Shown here one piece after another: positions 24,297 to 36,749 of a DNA stretch of 64,000 nt. The stretch spans positions 119,205,987 through 119,269,986 of the forward strand of contig NC_092861.1 of NCBI RefSeq assembly GCF_032062135.1, in the 5' to 3' direction. The first letter of the stretch is position 1, and every line of letters starts with the position of its first letter. The stretch is from Pyxicephalus adspersus (taxonomy: Eukaryota; Chordata; Amphibia; Anura; Pyxicephalidae). A model generated the notes under the pieces. The model saw nothing but the letters and a program-made list of their open reading frames with translations. It ran no database searches and was not told the DNA's origin. The position numbers were made by a program, and so were the translations under genes.

Positions 24297-24446
24297 NNNN
24301 NNNNNNNNNNNNNNNNNNNNNNNNNNNNNNNNNNNNNNNNNNNNNNNNNNNNNNNNNNNNNNNNNNNNNNNNNNNNNNNNNNNNNNNNNNNNNNNNNNNN
24401 NNNNNNNNNNNNNNNNNNNNNNNNNNNNNNNNNNNNNNNNNNNNNN
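24297..24446. other. Assembly gap (150 N)
   Basis: The sequence is undetermined. The gap starts within the TIR element, next to a strong foldback that may have hindered sequencing or assembly. Translations that cross it are meaningless. Confidence 0.99.
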
Positions 24447-24562
24447 CTGTTCGGACATATTTCTGTAAGTTACAGGTCTACAATTTAAAAAAAAAAATTT
24501 CATGAAAAACAGTGTAACGCTTTTGGAACAGAAATCTAGACATCAGTGTAACGCCCAGGTGG

Positions 24563-26284
24563 ATAATGCAAACCTGGTCTTCTCACATGATGGGCCAGGC
24601 ATCAGGTTTGCCCCCCGTTATCAGGAGCATGGATCCATGTTTTTGTACTGATGGGGAAAGGTGACTCGGCTTCACGACTAACTTGAGGCTTTTATAGGGC
24701 TTTCAGTCTTTATTCCTGGTGAATGGTGGAGGAAAAAATTCAAAATGTTATGTAACTATTATTAGTTGGTTAAATATGAAATATTGAATATAAATATTTA
24801 TTATGTATCAGAATAGCCAGCAAGTATAGCTCTATAATTTGCTCTCTACACATTTTTACAGCTTTACGTTGCATAATTTAATTCTATCTATTGCTGTGCC
24901 TATCTCTAAAGAACATACATTGAATAATGAGAGAAGGCCCCACTCCCCAATCTTTATGTCATACAGGTTCACAAACCTCTCATAAGTCAATTGATACTCT
25001 TTGCATGATTATTAGATAGCTCACAATTTGCAAACACTGTCATGGAGGTATCCTTTATTAAATTTTAATTTGGCATTTTGGCATGTTGCTGTAACACATT
25101 TATTGTGTTCTTTGTTAATAATAAAATATTCATAAAACCAATTACTAAAAACCCATATGAGTTTCAACATATGCAACTGAAAATGTAATTTTTAATTTTC
25201 AGTATTTGGTAATTTGCAGATTTTGTTACGATAATACTTTCTGATCCTGCCACAAACGTTTTCCTGTTATAGAGTGACTTATCAACTCAATGATATTGCC
25301 AGCAAACTGTCCAATTGTCAATTTGACAAAAAATGTACTATTTACTATTATGTTTGTATGGTGATGTAGTAACTGAAGCCATTGTAATCCTGGGAGATAC
25401 GTTCAATGCTTATATTATTAGTACCGAGCTAGATTCAGCATTGTTGTAATTTACCCACTCTGAATCCCATATACATCGTCTTGTAATCTGTAGTTTGTAT
25501 TTTTGACAGTGACCTAATGAAAATGTCCATATCATATAAATTTATTAGTCTGTATTCCATGTAGATTGTTATTGGATGTAGGGTCAATTAGGAATTAAAG
25601 AGTGAGTGTTGAAGTAGTTAAAGTTGAATTTATTTGTTGATTTTAATGTCGAATCTCCTGTAGATATGGAAAAAAAAAGTGGTTATACTTTCGGATTAAA
25701 TCAGGCTTTCCAGCTCATTCATCTCCTGACAGTGGGAGGGGACAAATAATAATGTATATATTAAAATCCAACATATTAATTGAAAGGATTACATGCATAC
25801 ATACATAGGCAAGATTGCGGCATAAACCTGCACTGTCACTATAGTGTGTGTAGGAGAAACTTAAATCACTTGTGGGTGGAATGAATTTATGATTAAATCG
25901 GCAATACTATGAAACTGAAACAGACTGTGTGTGCGGGGAGTTACCACTGCAGACCAGTTCATCTTACATAAGTCATCCATGCTGCAAATAAAGAGACAAG
26001 ATAAATATTTATAGCACAAGATAATCCTTTACAATTTAGTAGCAAGCTATATTTATCTATTTTTTTATTATTAATAACAATAGTAATAATAATAGATTAT
26101 TTGTCATTGTATAAAAGGCTAGTTAGTTTGTATATAGGATGTACATAATAATGTCATTTATTTTTGAATATTGTTGTTGGGGGTATGCTTTCCCTTTTCT
26201 GTTACCAGGACAGGACGGGACACAGGTTCTCACAGGTCCTGGCATATTAAAGATTATACAAACCAAATCACTAAAATCCTGTTT
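24563..26284. other. Unannotated AT-rich stretch
   Basis: No gene or repeat supported. Confidence 0.4.
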
Positions 26285-26560
26285 AAAACAGACCTATCAC
26301 CACATTTTTTTACTTTATATAAAAGGGTAGATAACATCTTTATATAAAGCAAAAACAGGTTTGTTTTTTTCTAAATACAGTTTTCTTTTTTTAAAAAAGA
26401 AAGGCAGGCCGACTGAATGGGAAGCCTAGAGCCTCCTGGGATACATACGTCAAGCTTTCGAGCTGCTCCTTTGACTTCTCCCTGCAATGTAAAAAAACAA
26501 TTTCCACTCTCATGTATGCGCATTTTGGTCCTCTTGCCCTGTCACACAGACGTCAGGGGA
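26285..26560 (+). mobile_element. MITE-like family M2, copy 1 (partial)
   Basis: The layout matches the copy at 36750: a small hairpin CTTTATATAAAAGGG..ATCTTTATATAAAG, then a T-run/A-run (TTTTTTTAAAAAAG), then GAATGGGAAGCCTAGAGCC and CCTCCTGGGATACATACGTC. The 3' half is not clearly present. The open frame at 26417-26647 is incidental. Confidence 0.55.
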
Positions 26561-26825
26561 CGTCATAGGGGGTTACTGACAACTTGCTATATACACCAAC
26601 AGTTTACTTCACACCATAGCCTAGATTTTGCAGTGTGCATGCTATGACACCTCCTAGCGGAAGTGTGACCAGGCACTACTCCTGGCTTCTTTTTTTGGGT
26701 TGCATATCATTTGCTATTTTTTTTTAAGTTTGTCACAATAAAAACTATACTTTATGGTAGTTAGGTAAAGTACTTCATAAATTCTGGAATTTAGATAATC
26801 ATTTCAAAGAACTAAATTCTGACAC

Positions 26826-26905
26826 TAGACAAGTCTTTTATTGCGGAACAGACAGATGGTATCCCTTTTACAATAAAATAACCTTACCTGCCAGATTACA
26901 TTTTT
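26826..26905 (+). mobile_element. M6-like fragment
   Basis: TCTTTTATTGCGGAACAGAC..GTATCCCTTTTACAATAAA resembles the M6 head hairpin, but diverged. Support is weak. Confidence 0.3.
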
Positions 26906-27621
26906 TTAAATGCTTGGAATGTGTTGTGTTAGAGACTGGCAGAAAGGCATGATCTATTCTACAATACTGATGGTGAACCACCAAAAATTAAGTGTGGATT
27001 TATCTCCTTCCAGACATCAACTAAATTATGTTGAGGGAGTAGAGAGGCCATTTACAAACCTAAATGTGGGGTAAGATTATTTTTCTAAGGTTTGTTCCTA
27101 TGCTAGATTGGAGTCTCCCATCATAATCAAATGATTGATTAATCATTGATTGGGAATGATTAGCAAAACAATAAATGAAAAAAAAAAGAATTGTCCAGAT
27201 GTGGGAGCATAATCAACTAAACAACTCACTTAAGGAGCCTGAAACCAATACGTAACTGCCCTCAGAGTCTTTGATTACCATTTCTTTGGTAATTAAAAGA
27301 TGTTTGGAGATACCTATGAATTCTTAAAAAAATTGAAAAGGACTTTGAAGGTACTGAGAAAAAAAAACTTATGAAAGAACAGAATGTGAAATTATATATT
27401 TGTTGTATAAATACATCCAATATTATTCAATTAAGAATCAGCACTAGCAACAGATGGAGTGGGGGATGGTACATCCACTTGTTAACTGCTGTTGAGGACC
27501 ATATGTTTTACATAAACTGAATCATATATGGATCATAATTTTGTAATTCAGCTTTCAACATGTTTGACATTACTTCTTTACGAGAGCATAAAAAAGTGTA
27601 TAAAGCGCTTTGAAAATTAAC

Positions 27622-27860
27622 AATCAGGTAGGTCTTTATTGCAGAAAGGGACAAATGATGTCCCTTCTGCAAAATACACATACTTACTGAATCACTGTCT
27701 TAAAAAAATGCTCTTTGAGCTGTTGCATGCGCTAGTAGGATGCCAGGACTAAATTTACTCCTGTATGCATGCCCTGCGAATCAAGATGGCGGAAGATCAA
27801 ACCAGGAAGAGAAAAAGGAAGATGGCTATGCCCACAATGGAACGAGGACAGGTAAGTGAG
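27622..27860 (+). mobile_element. MITE-like family M6
   Basis: The head is a hairpin with arms TTGCAGAAAGGGACA and TGTCCCTTCTGCAA. Downstream are GTTGCATGCGCTAGTAGGATGCC and AAGATGGCGGAAGATC. The reverse-oriented copy at 11505-11630 shares the head and the GCATGCGC block. The minus-strand open frames at 27732-27985 are shadows. Confidence 0.5.
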
Positions 27861-29840
27861 TAGCAAAGTGAGGTGAGTATGAGTGTAACTTGTGTATTGA
27901 GTGTATGACCTGCCATTAGGTGATCTCCTGAGCAAGGTTTAGCAGAAGACTTGAGTGTGAGCAGTGGATGGAAAGGATTCGCCACTTTGAGAGCTGGAGC
28001 TCAGGTACTAAATGGCCTAGAGTCTTCTTCTTACCTGTAAGTCTACCTTCCCCCCTGTAATACATTTCTAAAACAGTGTTGTACTTTAAAAAACACACGG
28101 ATTAAATCTTCAAGTAAAAGCAGCTCCTCGGCTTGATTGCAGGTTTATTAACAGCTCAAGAGGCACAAAGTCATACAATAAAGCCTCTGGTTGTACAGAT
28201 GAATGACATGGCCCCATTTTTGTGGATGTTTATCATGTGCATTAAACTGTCTTTGTACATCATTTATGGCAGTCTTTTTTACACATTACATAGTCATGTT
28301 TTACGTTTATCACCTGAAAAATACTATGTAGCTTTCATTGAGAAGTATGCATCTAGAAAAAGAAGTGTTTGTGAAAAGCAGCATCACTAACATGCCACAA
28401 AGGATAACCAAATTGGAAAACAAAGCATTTATAGCAGTTGGTTATTATACATAGAACTGTAGTAAGGTATATTGCTTGTAACTATTTTTACCTAGGATCT
28501 CCTGATCTGACAAGTAGCTATGATTTGGGTGGTATAATGCACAGATTAATTTGCTACTCATTTAATCATCTTATATATGAAACAAAATGACAAACAGCTT
28601 TAGTATATCCGTTTGACTTAATAGAGGTGGAACATGTTTAATTTTATAGTGGGTGGGAACAATGGAAATCCCCATAGCAAACAGTTCAGATTATAGATAA
28701 AACCTCAGTAATGTCCCCAAACGATATGCATTGCTGCATTTTCTTCCTCTGACAAATTTGGGGGGTGTATTTCTGCCTATATAAAAAAGTTATATGCACT
28801 TTTATGTGCAAATTATGTGCTGTGTTTAACAAGATAAGATGAGACTGCCATATTACACTTCCTTCCAGCCTGGTTATGTGAACTTCAAGATAAAAGATCT
28901 GTATAAACCTTTTTGGTTTCCCTTGACCTTTCCCTAGTAATGTTTTGGGGCTTTGAGTATACCAAATGCAGAAGAAGCAAATCTAAAAAGCACAAACTTC
29001 CCCAAATAAATGCAAACATGTTTACCTGTATTGAGGCTTTTTGTCATTTCCCTGACATTTTTTTTATAGTCTATCATAAATGTTATTCGTTACAGTTGGT
29101 CGCAGGTAAACTGATATGTGATAGCATGTTATTGACATGCATTACTTTGTTTGTTGAAAATGAAGATTTTTTTTTAATATAAAGGAGGTTTAGAGTATTG
29201 TAAAGATTGAGTGAATACATTTTGGTATTTGTTTTATTTATTTAAAAACAAGTTTTATGACACATCCATTTTCATTTTTTACTGTTCAATGACACTTTAA
29301 TGCCTCTTGGGGGAGACATTCATAAGAAAATTGACTTTATCATTTTATATACGACCAAATTACTTTGTTGTCTGCATATAGGATGCTATTGAGGTATTAA
29401 GACAGGACTCCAGTGCAAGAAAGCTAAAGTAAAAAGTGGTTGTACATATAGTTCTTTAGTGACAAAATAATAAAGTAACTATAGCAGAAAAAAAATTAAG
29501 TGTGCACTAAAATATTATTTATAGTATAACTGTAAAAATAAAAAGTTAAGTTAGACAAACTATAACATGACATTTAGTTTGCTAAAAACACTTTTTTTTT
29601 TAATGTATTTTTAAATACTTCAAGTACTTGATTTCAACCTTTTCTATATCTAAGCACTGTTGTTAAAATGGGGAAAACAGTGGACTATTGATGTGTGATA
29701 CAGTATATGTTATAAAAAAAATTAGAAGACAGATTGTTGTCACTCTAAAACAGCAAGTGCCTGAATGAGGAAACTCACAGTAGGATTTCCAGCTATTATT
29801 TTATTGCAAGCTTGCAGATTGCCTAAACAGTTTTCCTACA
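27861..29840. other. Unannotated stretch
   Basis: The open frames at 28133-28390 and 28913-29182 have no motif or splice context that I can defend. Confidence 0.4.
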
Positions 29841-30222
29841 CAGGTAGTCCCTTAGTTAAGGAGGGAGTCCCTGGCTTGGAGGGGGTGTTTCGAATGGCTT
29901 GCAGAAGAAGTTTTGCTGTAACATCTTGTAACTTTCTAATGACCAAGACAAACTCTGCAGTTGTTTATTTTTGCATATCAAAGAACAGCTTGCTCCAGAA
30001 GTTAATGAATGTCTAGGCTCCATAAAGGTTTTTTTGTTTTGTGATTAACTCACAGTGAGGATTTTATAGAGTAACTGACACCATGTTGCCTAATAATATG
30101 TTAAGACAAACATCTGTCCAAATTGCATTTATTAAAATAATGTACCTGTTCCGACTTGCATACAAATTCAACTTAAGAGCAAACTACAGTTCCTATCTCG
30201 TATGTAACCGGCGGACTACCTG
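29841..30222 (+). mobile_element. Tigger-like nonautonomous mariner, copy B (both ends)
   Basis: The left end CAGGTAGTCCC (preceded by CA, probably a mutated TA) and the right end GGACTACCTG followed by TA form a terminal inverted repeat of at least 10 bp with a TA target site, the mark of Tc1/mariner-class elements. The subterminal phrases CCGACTTGCATACAAATTC and CCTATCTCGTATGTAACC resemble Tigger/pogo-type MITEs, by recollection. It is shorter than copy C because of an internal deletion near 29870-29930. The open frame at 29765-30016 is not a gene. Confidence 0.8.
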
Positions 30223-33200
30223 TACAAGAAAACGTCCAGCCATGTGTTTCTGAACATTTAAATTCTCCCCAACTAAGGGTTCAGGAGCTAAAGCCCGTGC
30301 TCATGAATACCACAAAAAAATGACTTTAAATAAAACACTGATAAATATTATGAAAGTTTTGCTGTAAGTCACTTTTGACTTCTGAGTGGTTTTATGGATT
30401 AAGTTTCTCTCCAATGAACTGGATTTAGCTAGGCTGGTAGTGGCACTGGACATATTTGTTATGGCATTGTTGAATAGTTTTATAATGTATCTGTTCTAGG
30501 TCTGAAAGTATGAACTCTTAGCTAACTACATTACAGGAAAATGCATACATATTTTGGTCTTTTGTACCAGCGCCTTAGCACTGGGCTTCTTTCTGTTACC
30601 TCTCCTGCCTAAATGTGACAATTCAGTGATCTATTATATCAAAGTGCTAGGCAAGCATGGCAAGGTAATGAGTAAAATTCACAGCACTAGCCAGTATTTT
30701 CTAAATACTTGGGGGCCTGGTATTTAGGGCTGTAGGGTTATGTGAATTTATATATTCAGGCACCTGTTGTAATGGACTACCAATAAAAAAACAAAAACAA
30801 AAAAAAACAAAACAATTCCAATAGTTATTCCATGTATAAGTTTGCTTTAGCAATTGACACTATTGTATGGAATAAGTATCTGTTTTGCCAACCAAATTAT
30901 CTTTCATTTTCTATTTCACAAAAAATATGATCTAAATTGATCAATGTCATAAAAGAGGTAGAATGCTTTAAATAAATAACTTGATGTGTGGCCATTACAC
31001 CACCATTGTAATATCCTCATAGATCCTAAAACACTTTTAAAAAAAACTCTTACAATTGCTACCCCTCCTGAAAACCATAAAGGTATTTTTCAAGCGCTTT
31101 CTGCTATTGTGTTCCAGTAAAACAACATTTTTGCCGGTGCGTATCCTAAAGTCAAGCTCATTGAATCACTAGAATCGAAATTTTAGATGGCAATACCAAA
31201 ACCACACAGGGTGATTACAAAAACATTACAGCTCAACGTATTGTATCTGAGTCAGTGCAACAATAACAGTGTACATAGTTTCTTACTCATTTGCATGGAG
31301 GTTCCTTCAATGTCTGTGTGAATTTAAACGTCAAACCAAGGACAGCTTTATCGGCTAGATACGTTATTTTTAACCATATAGTTGGCTAATAATTGTCAAA
31401 TATTTACAGCAAAAATGATTTATTATTGCATATAAATGTAAACTCATGCTCGTAATCATGCTTTTTTTTTTTTTAACTGGAGCCTGGAGGAATAAAGGAA
31501 TGTTACGGCAATCTCTGTTTATTGCTGGTGGAACGTGTTACATGCAGATAATAGAAAACACCGCTTTCTGAGGCAAACATACCACAGAGAATGCTAGTAT
31601 TGTTTTAGATATGATCCCAATGATCCCTAGACTCTTTGAACATAACTAAAGAACAAACAAGTTGTTTGTCTGTCTGTAAATTTCAAGAGCAAATCATAAA
31701 ACAAAATTATATATTCATTATATATTCATTTTTAGGGTGTATTCTTAGTTTCCATGAAATTACCTTAGTATTTTTTTTATTATTTTGTTATGAAGTATGT
31801 TATTTAAATATTTAAACTTTATTAAAAGGAAATTTGATTTTACAGAGAGAAACAGTAGAAATGTGTTCAACTCTTATCATACACATTTACATGGTCCTGT
31901 TTTCGTTTTGTGGGATGTTTGGGTTGTAATTTTAAAAGATAGAAAAAATTATATTTGGAAATCGTACCTTCCATATTTAAATTGAGAATTGTACAAAATT
32001 ACTTAAGAATTACCAAATTCAGGATAAATATAATTGAGATTACTGATTATTTTGTGTACAATTATTAATTACAAATATTTTAAAAATATAAAAAAAGCTT
32101 CAAAAATCATTTATAAATGATATATTTTAGAATAAATCTGTAATACAAAAGGTATTCCTGCATATATTAATGCAGGAAACAAAATATTAATCTGTTTATT
32201 ATTTCCCTCTTGTCTGCTTGAAAAAGTGAACAGATTACTTTAGTCTATTTTATTACATTTGTAAAGCCTCTTAGTACGTACTTCAAACATACCTATTGTT
32301 TAAATATCTGTTCACGCGCAGCGTTGTATATCACTTTTACTGAGAATTTTTTGTTGGGCTTTTATACTCTGTCATTATAGCTGAAGCAGAAACAGTCATT
32401 TGAAGAGTTGTGGTAGAAAGTGACAGGGAAGAATTTACTGAATAAATAGTATGTAAAATAAAATTCAAGCCACAAATGAAATATATCCTTTCATATATTC
32501 ATGTGTTACAACAAACATTTATATTTAAAAAGGCTTAAAAAACTTAGATATTAAACAGTCAGTAATAATCTGTAGGCATAGCTTTATATATGTATATGCA
32601 TGTTCTGTGTATCGCTGATGATTCTTATCTGTATGGTTGTCACCTTTAGGTTTTAGTTAATATGAAACTCAAACATCTGTGTGTTCAAAAAAATGAAGCA
32701 AACACCACAACACCTACAGGGAAAGATTATTATTCAATCATGTAAACAAGATTCGAACATTTTATTGTTTATGCCTTATTGTTTATCATATAAAATTTTG
32801 ACACATAAAAACATATTATTTGATCACTATGAAAAGAGAAAATGAAAAGTTTGAATTTTCTGTGAAATAGTACACATTTACCTTACAAATCCTGGCAATT
32901 ATAACTCTGTAAAACATGTGTGCTCATCTTGCAGGCCCGGCAGATATTGTAACAAGGTAGTATCTACTGAGAACGTGACCAGATTCCATGAATTCATGAT
33001 GGTAGCATTGCTGTCCTCGAAGAAGTTAGAGTTGTGTGCCTCTTGCTGGTTCTATTATAATTTGGTGGAAATTTAGTGATATTTGCTGGTATTTTATATC
33101 TGATATATGTATGTAAATTAGGATTAAATGTTGTGTTTTAGGTAGGATGTGAGTAGGCTTCATCCCTCTGTCTTCCTTCGAAGTAACTATTGTGCATTTT

Positions 33201-33988
33201 TTCCATTAACTGTGGTTACTGTTCCTCTGCCTTTTCACTAATCTCAGTCTTAGTCACTGGAAAGGCATTGACCTACTCAAGCTGCAGAGTCTCTGCTAAT
33301 AATATATTTACACTCATTTTCTAATCATGCCATTGCTGTATATCTGGGTACTTGTGCAGTTTGTTTTAAATCAAGGACTAGCAGTGCATGGAACCAAGTA
33401 CAGCTGCCAGATATACGGTAAATATCGTTTTGTCATTTTACAGTAAAATGTTTGTGGCTTTGATCACTCTGGTGTAAATATATTGTGTTTCATATTCTCA
33501 GTACACCACTGTGTAGCAGCTTCCTGAATAGAAAGCACTGCTGGCTCTAAAGAAAAGATGAGCTCTGTTGTCATACATGATAACATTTGTTTTTGTTCTC
33601 GATGTCTGCTCCATCACTTCAGAGAAATGCAATTGGGTTAAAAAAGGCAAAGTAAAAATTGATGCACATACCGTAATGATGTGTCTGGGACAGTATTGTT
33701 TAAATGAACTGCAATTAATCTCAGAAAAAATATGAAAACAATAGTGGGATGCCTATACATCAATCAATTAAATTCCATTTTTTTTCTGCTTGTAGCTAGA
33801 GGTATCACCATATTTATAGGTTTTCATGTGCAGGTGTAAATTGACCTGTGCAAACAGGTACATTTACATGATAACTTTAAAAAAACTAACATGCTAATAA
33901 ATAACTAAAAATATATCACACATGAGTTTTTACATATGTTTTGCAAACACTCCATCTTTATTTAATATTATCCATATACCATTTTATA
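30223..33988. other. Unannotated AT-rich stretch
   Basis: No gene, RNA gene or supported repeat. There are short A/T homopolymers, and an A-rich run at 30785-30815. Confidence 0.4.
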
Positions 33989-34450
33989 CAGGTAGTCCCT
34001 AGGTTATGTATGTGATAGGGACTGTAGGTTTGTTCCTAAGTTGATTTTGTATGTAAGTCGGAACAGGTACATTACTTTAATATATGCAATTAGGACAGAT
34101 GTTTGTCTCAATATATTATTAGGCAGCGTGGTGGTAGTTACTGTAAAAAATCCTCACTGTGAGTTAATCACAAACAAAGCAATACAATAAAAAAAACTAT
34201 ATGGAGCCTAGACATTCAATAACTTCTGGAGCAAACTGCAGAGTTTGTCTTGGTCATTAAAGAGTTACAAGATGATACAGCTCAACCCAGCTCTTAAGAT
34301 CACCCACAACCCCAGCTGTGTTTAGCAAAAGATTTCTTCTGCAAGTCATGCAAACCACCCCCTCCAAGCCTCTGCCCTGCACACAAGAGAGCCCCGTTCG
34401 TATCTAGGAGTCGTGCATATGTCGGATGTCCTTAACACGGGGACTTTGTG
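33989..34450 (-). mobile_element. Tigger-like nonautonomous mariner, copy C (inverted)
   Basis: TA precedes CAGGTAGTCCCTAGG at 33989. The right end GGGGACTTTGTGA is a worn version of GGGGACTACCTGTA. It is the longest copy, about 460 bp, and contains the CTTGGAGGGGGTGG and TCATCTTGTAACTCTTTAAT blocks (minus strand) that are shortened in copy B and missing in copy A. No transposase coding is visible. Confidence 0.8.
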
Positions 34451-35260
34451 ATGTGATTATCCCTTGACAAGAAGTGTGGATCTACATGTAGGATGTAGGA
34501 TCTACATTTTTCTTCTTTGCCAGGAACTGGGTGTGTATTATGAGAGTTCTACCCTACCCTAATCCTTTCACTTTCCTGCTCTTTTATCAGCCACTTGGTA
34601 AACAAATTTAGCTGTTAGTAATTCCTAGGAGTAGTCAAAGTGCTATGTCCCTTATTCAAATTGGAACATATGGACATTTAGAAAGTGAGGTGTAAAAATC
34701 CTGTGACCTCTGCATACAAGATGCTTACAAGATGATTTACTTTTTTTAAGAATCGAAAATCTTCACTCAAAAAAACTGTGGATATCTACTCATGTGTTAA
34801 AAGCATCCACATATTATTAGGTATTTAAAGTTAACAGATATTTGTTTTTTACATGATTGGATAATAGAAATAAATATTCACACATTTTTAAATTGAAACT
34901 TCTCAACACCTTTAGAAAATTTATTTTTACAGTTTTGAAAGTGTGCATATATGCACTTTTTTAACCTTGCAACATCAGAGTTTTAAAATGTAAGCAGGAA
35001 AAATGTTGTTTCTTTGGCATATGAAGGAATGCTCCCTAATGATTATTTTAAATAAAAATGTTTTTAACAAAATATTAACTGGTAAAATCAGGACTTTTTT
35101 TAATAATAAATCACATAAAAAATAGATATGCCCAAAATACTAATACACAAAAGCTTGAACAGACAAGACATATTAATCAAAAAGTTACCAGTCTTTATCT
35201 TACACCAGCTATGTTTTACAGTTTCATAGGTCACTTAATAAGTTGAACCCAATATGGTAA
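34451..35260. other. Unannotated AT-rich stretch
   Basis: No gene or repeat supported. Confidence 0.4.
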
Positions 35261-35700
35261 CACGTTTCACCAATAAACCTGTAAGTCCCTGGTCAGTACC
35301 AGTATTCTCCAGACACCAGTCCACCAATCCAATGACACAGTCTTCACCTATAGCAGCCCCTGCTCAGCCTCGGGAGACTGGTTGTATCTCCCAGCACTCG
35401 GTTGCCCCCAGGACTGCGAGCAGAGAGACTTTAAAGTCCCAGCAGCCATTAACAGTGCAGGACTGAGTCAGGAGCTGATCAGCCTCTAGAATCCCCTTTA
35501 GCTGTGCACAGCCTAACAATGGATGCTGGGGATGCCATAAATCCATCAGGCTGCATGGCTAAAGGGAAGCAGGGGCTGCTGGTATCTTAGTTTTCCTGGC
35601 TGCTGCAAATCTCTGGACAGAACAAACAGTGTTTTATATTGTGATGGCACACAGCACAGAGTCCTCAGCCAGATGCTCTCCTAACAAATTTGTTATCAGG
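35261..35700 (-). mobile_element. Complex dispersed repeat, copy 2 (inverted)
   Basis: In reverse complement, 35410-35700 matches 20180-20460 almost continuously (GGGGATTCTAGAGGCTGATCAG, AGCAGGGGCTGCTGGTAT and so on). It then jumps to the block with CAGTCCTGGGGGCAACCGAG and the GGGAGAT..TCTCCC hairpin. The intervening ~270 bp of copy 1 and its hairpin chain are absent, so the two copies are structural variants of one family. The overlapping open frames (35254-35546) are on repeat sequence. Confidence 0.65.
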
Positions 35701-36749
35701 CCAGGGATTAAATGATCGATTCCTCATCAACTATATAGATAACAACATACATTTATCGTCTTGTCATGGATGCAAACTAACAAGAGATATATCCATTTAG
35801 TCATAGAAACTAGAAAATAAGATTTCCCTATGCATTCTCAGCCATACAAGATAAAGAGAAGTGGTGTGTTCATCCTTTACTGAAAGGGACAGGCTGTCTT
35901 GTAAAGGGAGATCCTAAATTAGACCTCAGGGTGGGACAAGTCTGAACAAGAACACAGGAGAATATGTAAATCGTTTTTAACGAAGGGATCCTCAAGTTAT
36001 AAAATTGTTATCCACAAAGTCAAAAGAAGTAAACGACTTTTTGTTGTTCGAACCCTTGAAAGTATATTCGCCAACTCCAGTTGTTTCTTTGCAAGGCCTT
36101 TTTATGCATTGGGGATTTTGTATTGGTTGGTTATTAAGACCTAACTTCACATTGAGTTTTGAATTGAATTGGGGAGCATTAATATTCATTTTTGTTAGTA
36201 TTTAATATTTTTTTCTCTACAGTTTATATTTGATATTTGGGTGCTAGGTGCTACACTGAATTTGTAGCAATCGTGAACCTGAAGCATGAACTAAAATATA
36301 GTTAAGATCGTCTTTCCTACTACATACTTACTAAACAGTATTTGTTTTGTCGCTTTTTAATCCTTTACACTGACCAAACAATCCAGCCAAAACCACATGT
36401 CTAGCAGTGGAAGAGCGGGAAGCTTTCTCTTCTCCTGCAAATCTTGTAGTGTCTTCTTTTTTTCCACTCTGTCCCCATTTTGAACCCCCATCTCCTGGTC
36501 TCATCCTCACCAATAAACTCACTGACCTTACCATAACCCTAAATACTTTCCTTTAACCCCTCTTCACCTGTCTCTTCTTAACATCCCCTAATATACCCCT
36601 TCACTTATTATTTTCCTTTTTTTAAGGTCCAGGCCTATATTTATCCACAAACATATTAGATCATAATATTGATATGGAAATATAGTAGCCAATAGTAATC
36701 CATTAGGTTTTTCTTTACCAATAAAAGTGTTGAAAATAAATTAAATTAA
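35701..36749. other. Unannotated stretch
   Basis: No gene supported. Overlapping frames at 35992-36205 on both strands and 36331-36534 (minus) lack motifs. A pyrimidine-rich tract runs from ~36430 to 36620. Confidence 0.4.

Larger units (their letters stand above)
24133..24562. mobile_element. TIR element interrupted by assembly gap
   Basis: The left end CCACCTGAGCGATAAACCC and the right end, reversed, CCACCTGGGCGTTACACTG share a terminal inverted repeat of about 14 bp with two mismatches. The internal phrase CAGTGTAACGC is repeated near the right end. The centre is lost to the gap. No target duplication is clear, so the superfamily is open. Confidence 0.65.

Noticed and set aside
24223..24503. 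Open frames on both strands across the N run
   Set aside because: Undetermined residues make up most of the length; they are artefacts of the gap.
36040..36055. GTTCGAACCC, like a tRNA/SINE B box
   Set aside because: No A box at the right distance, no cloverleaf and no SINE body around it.
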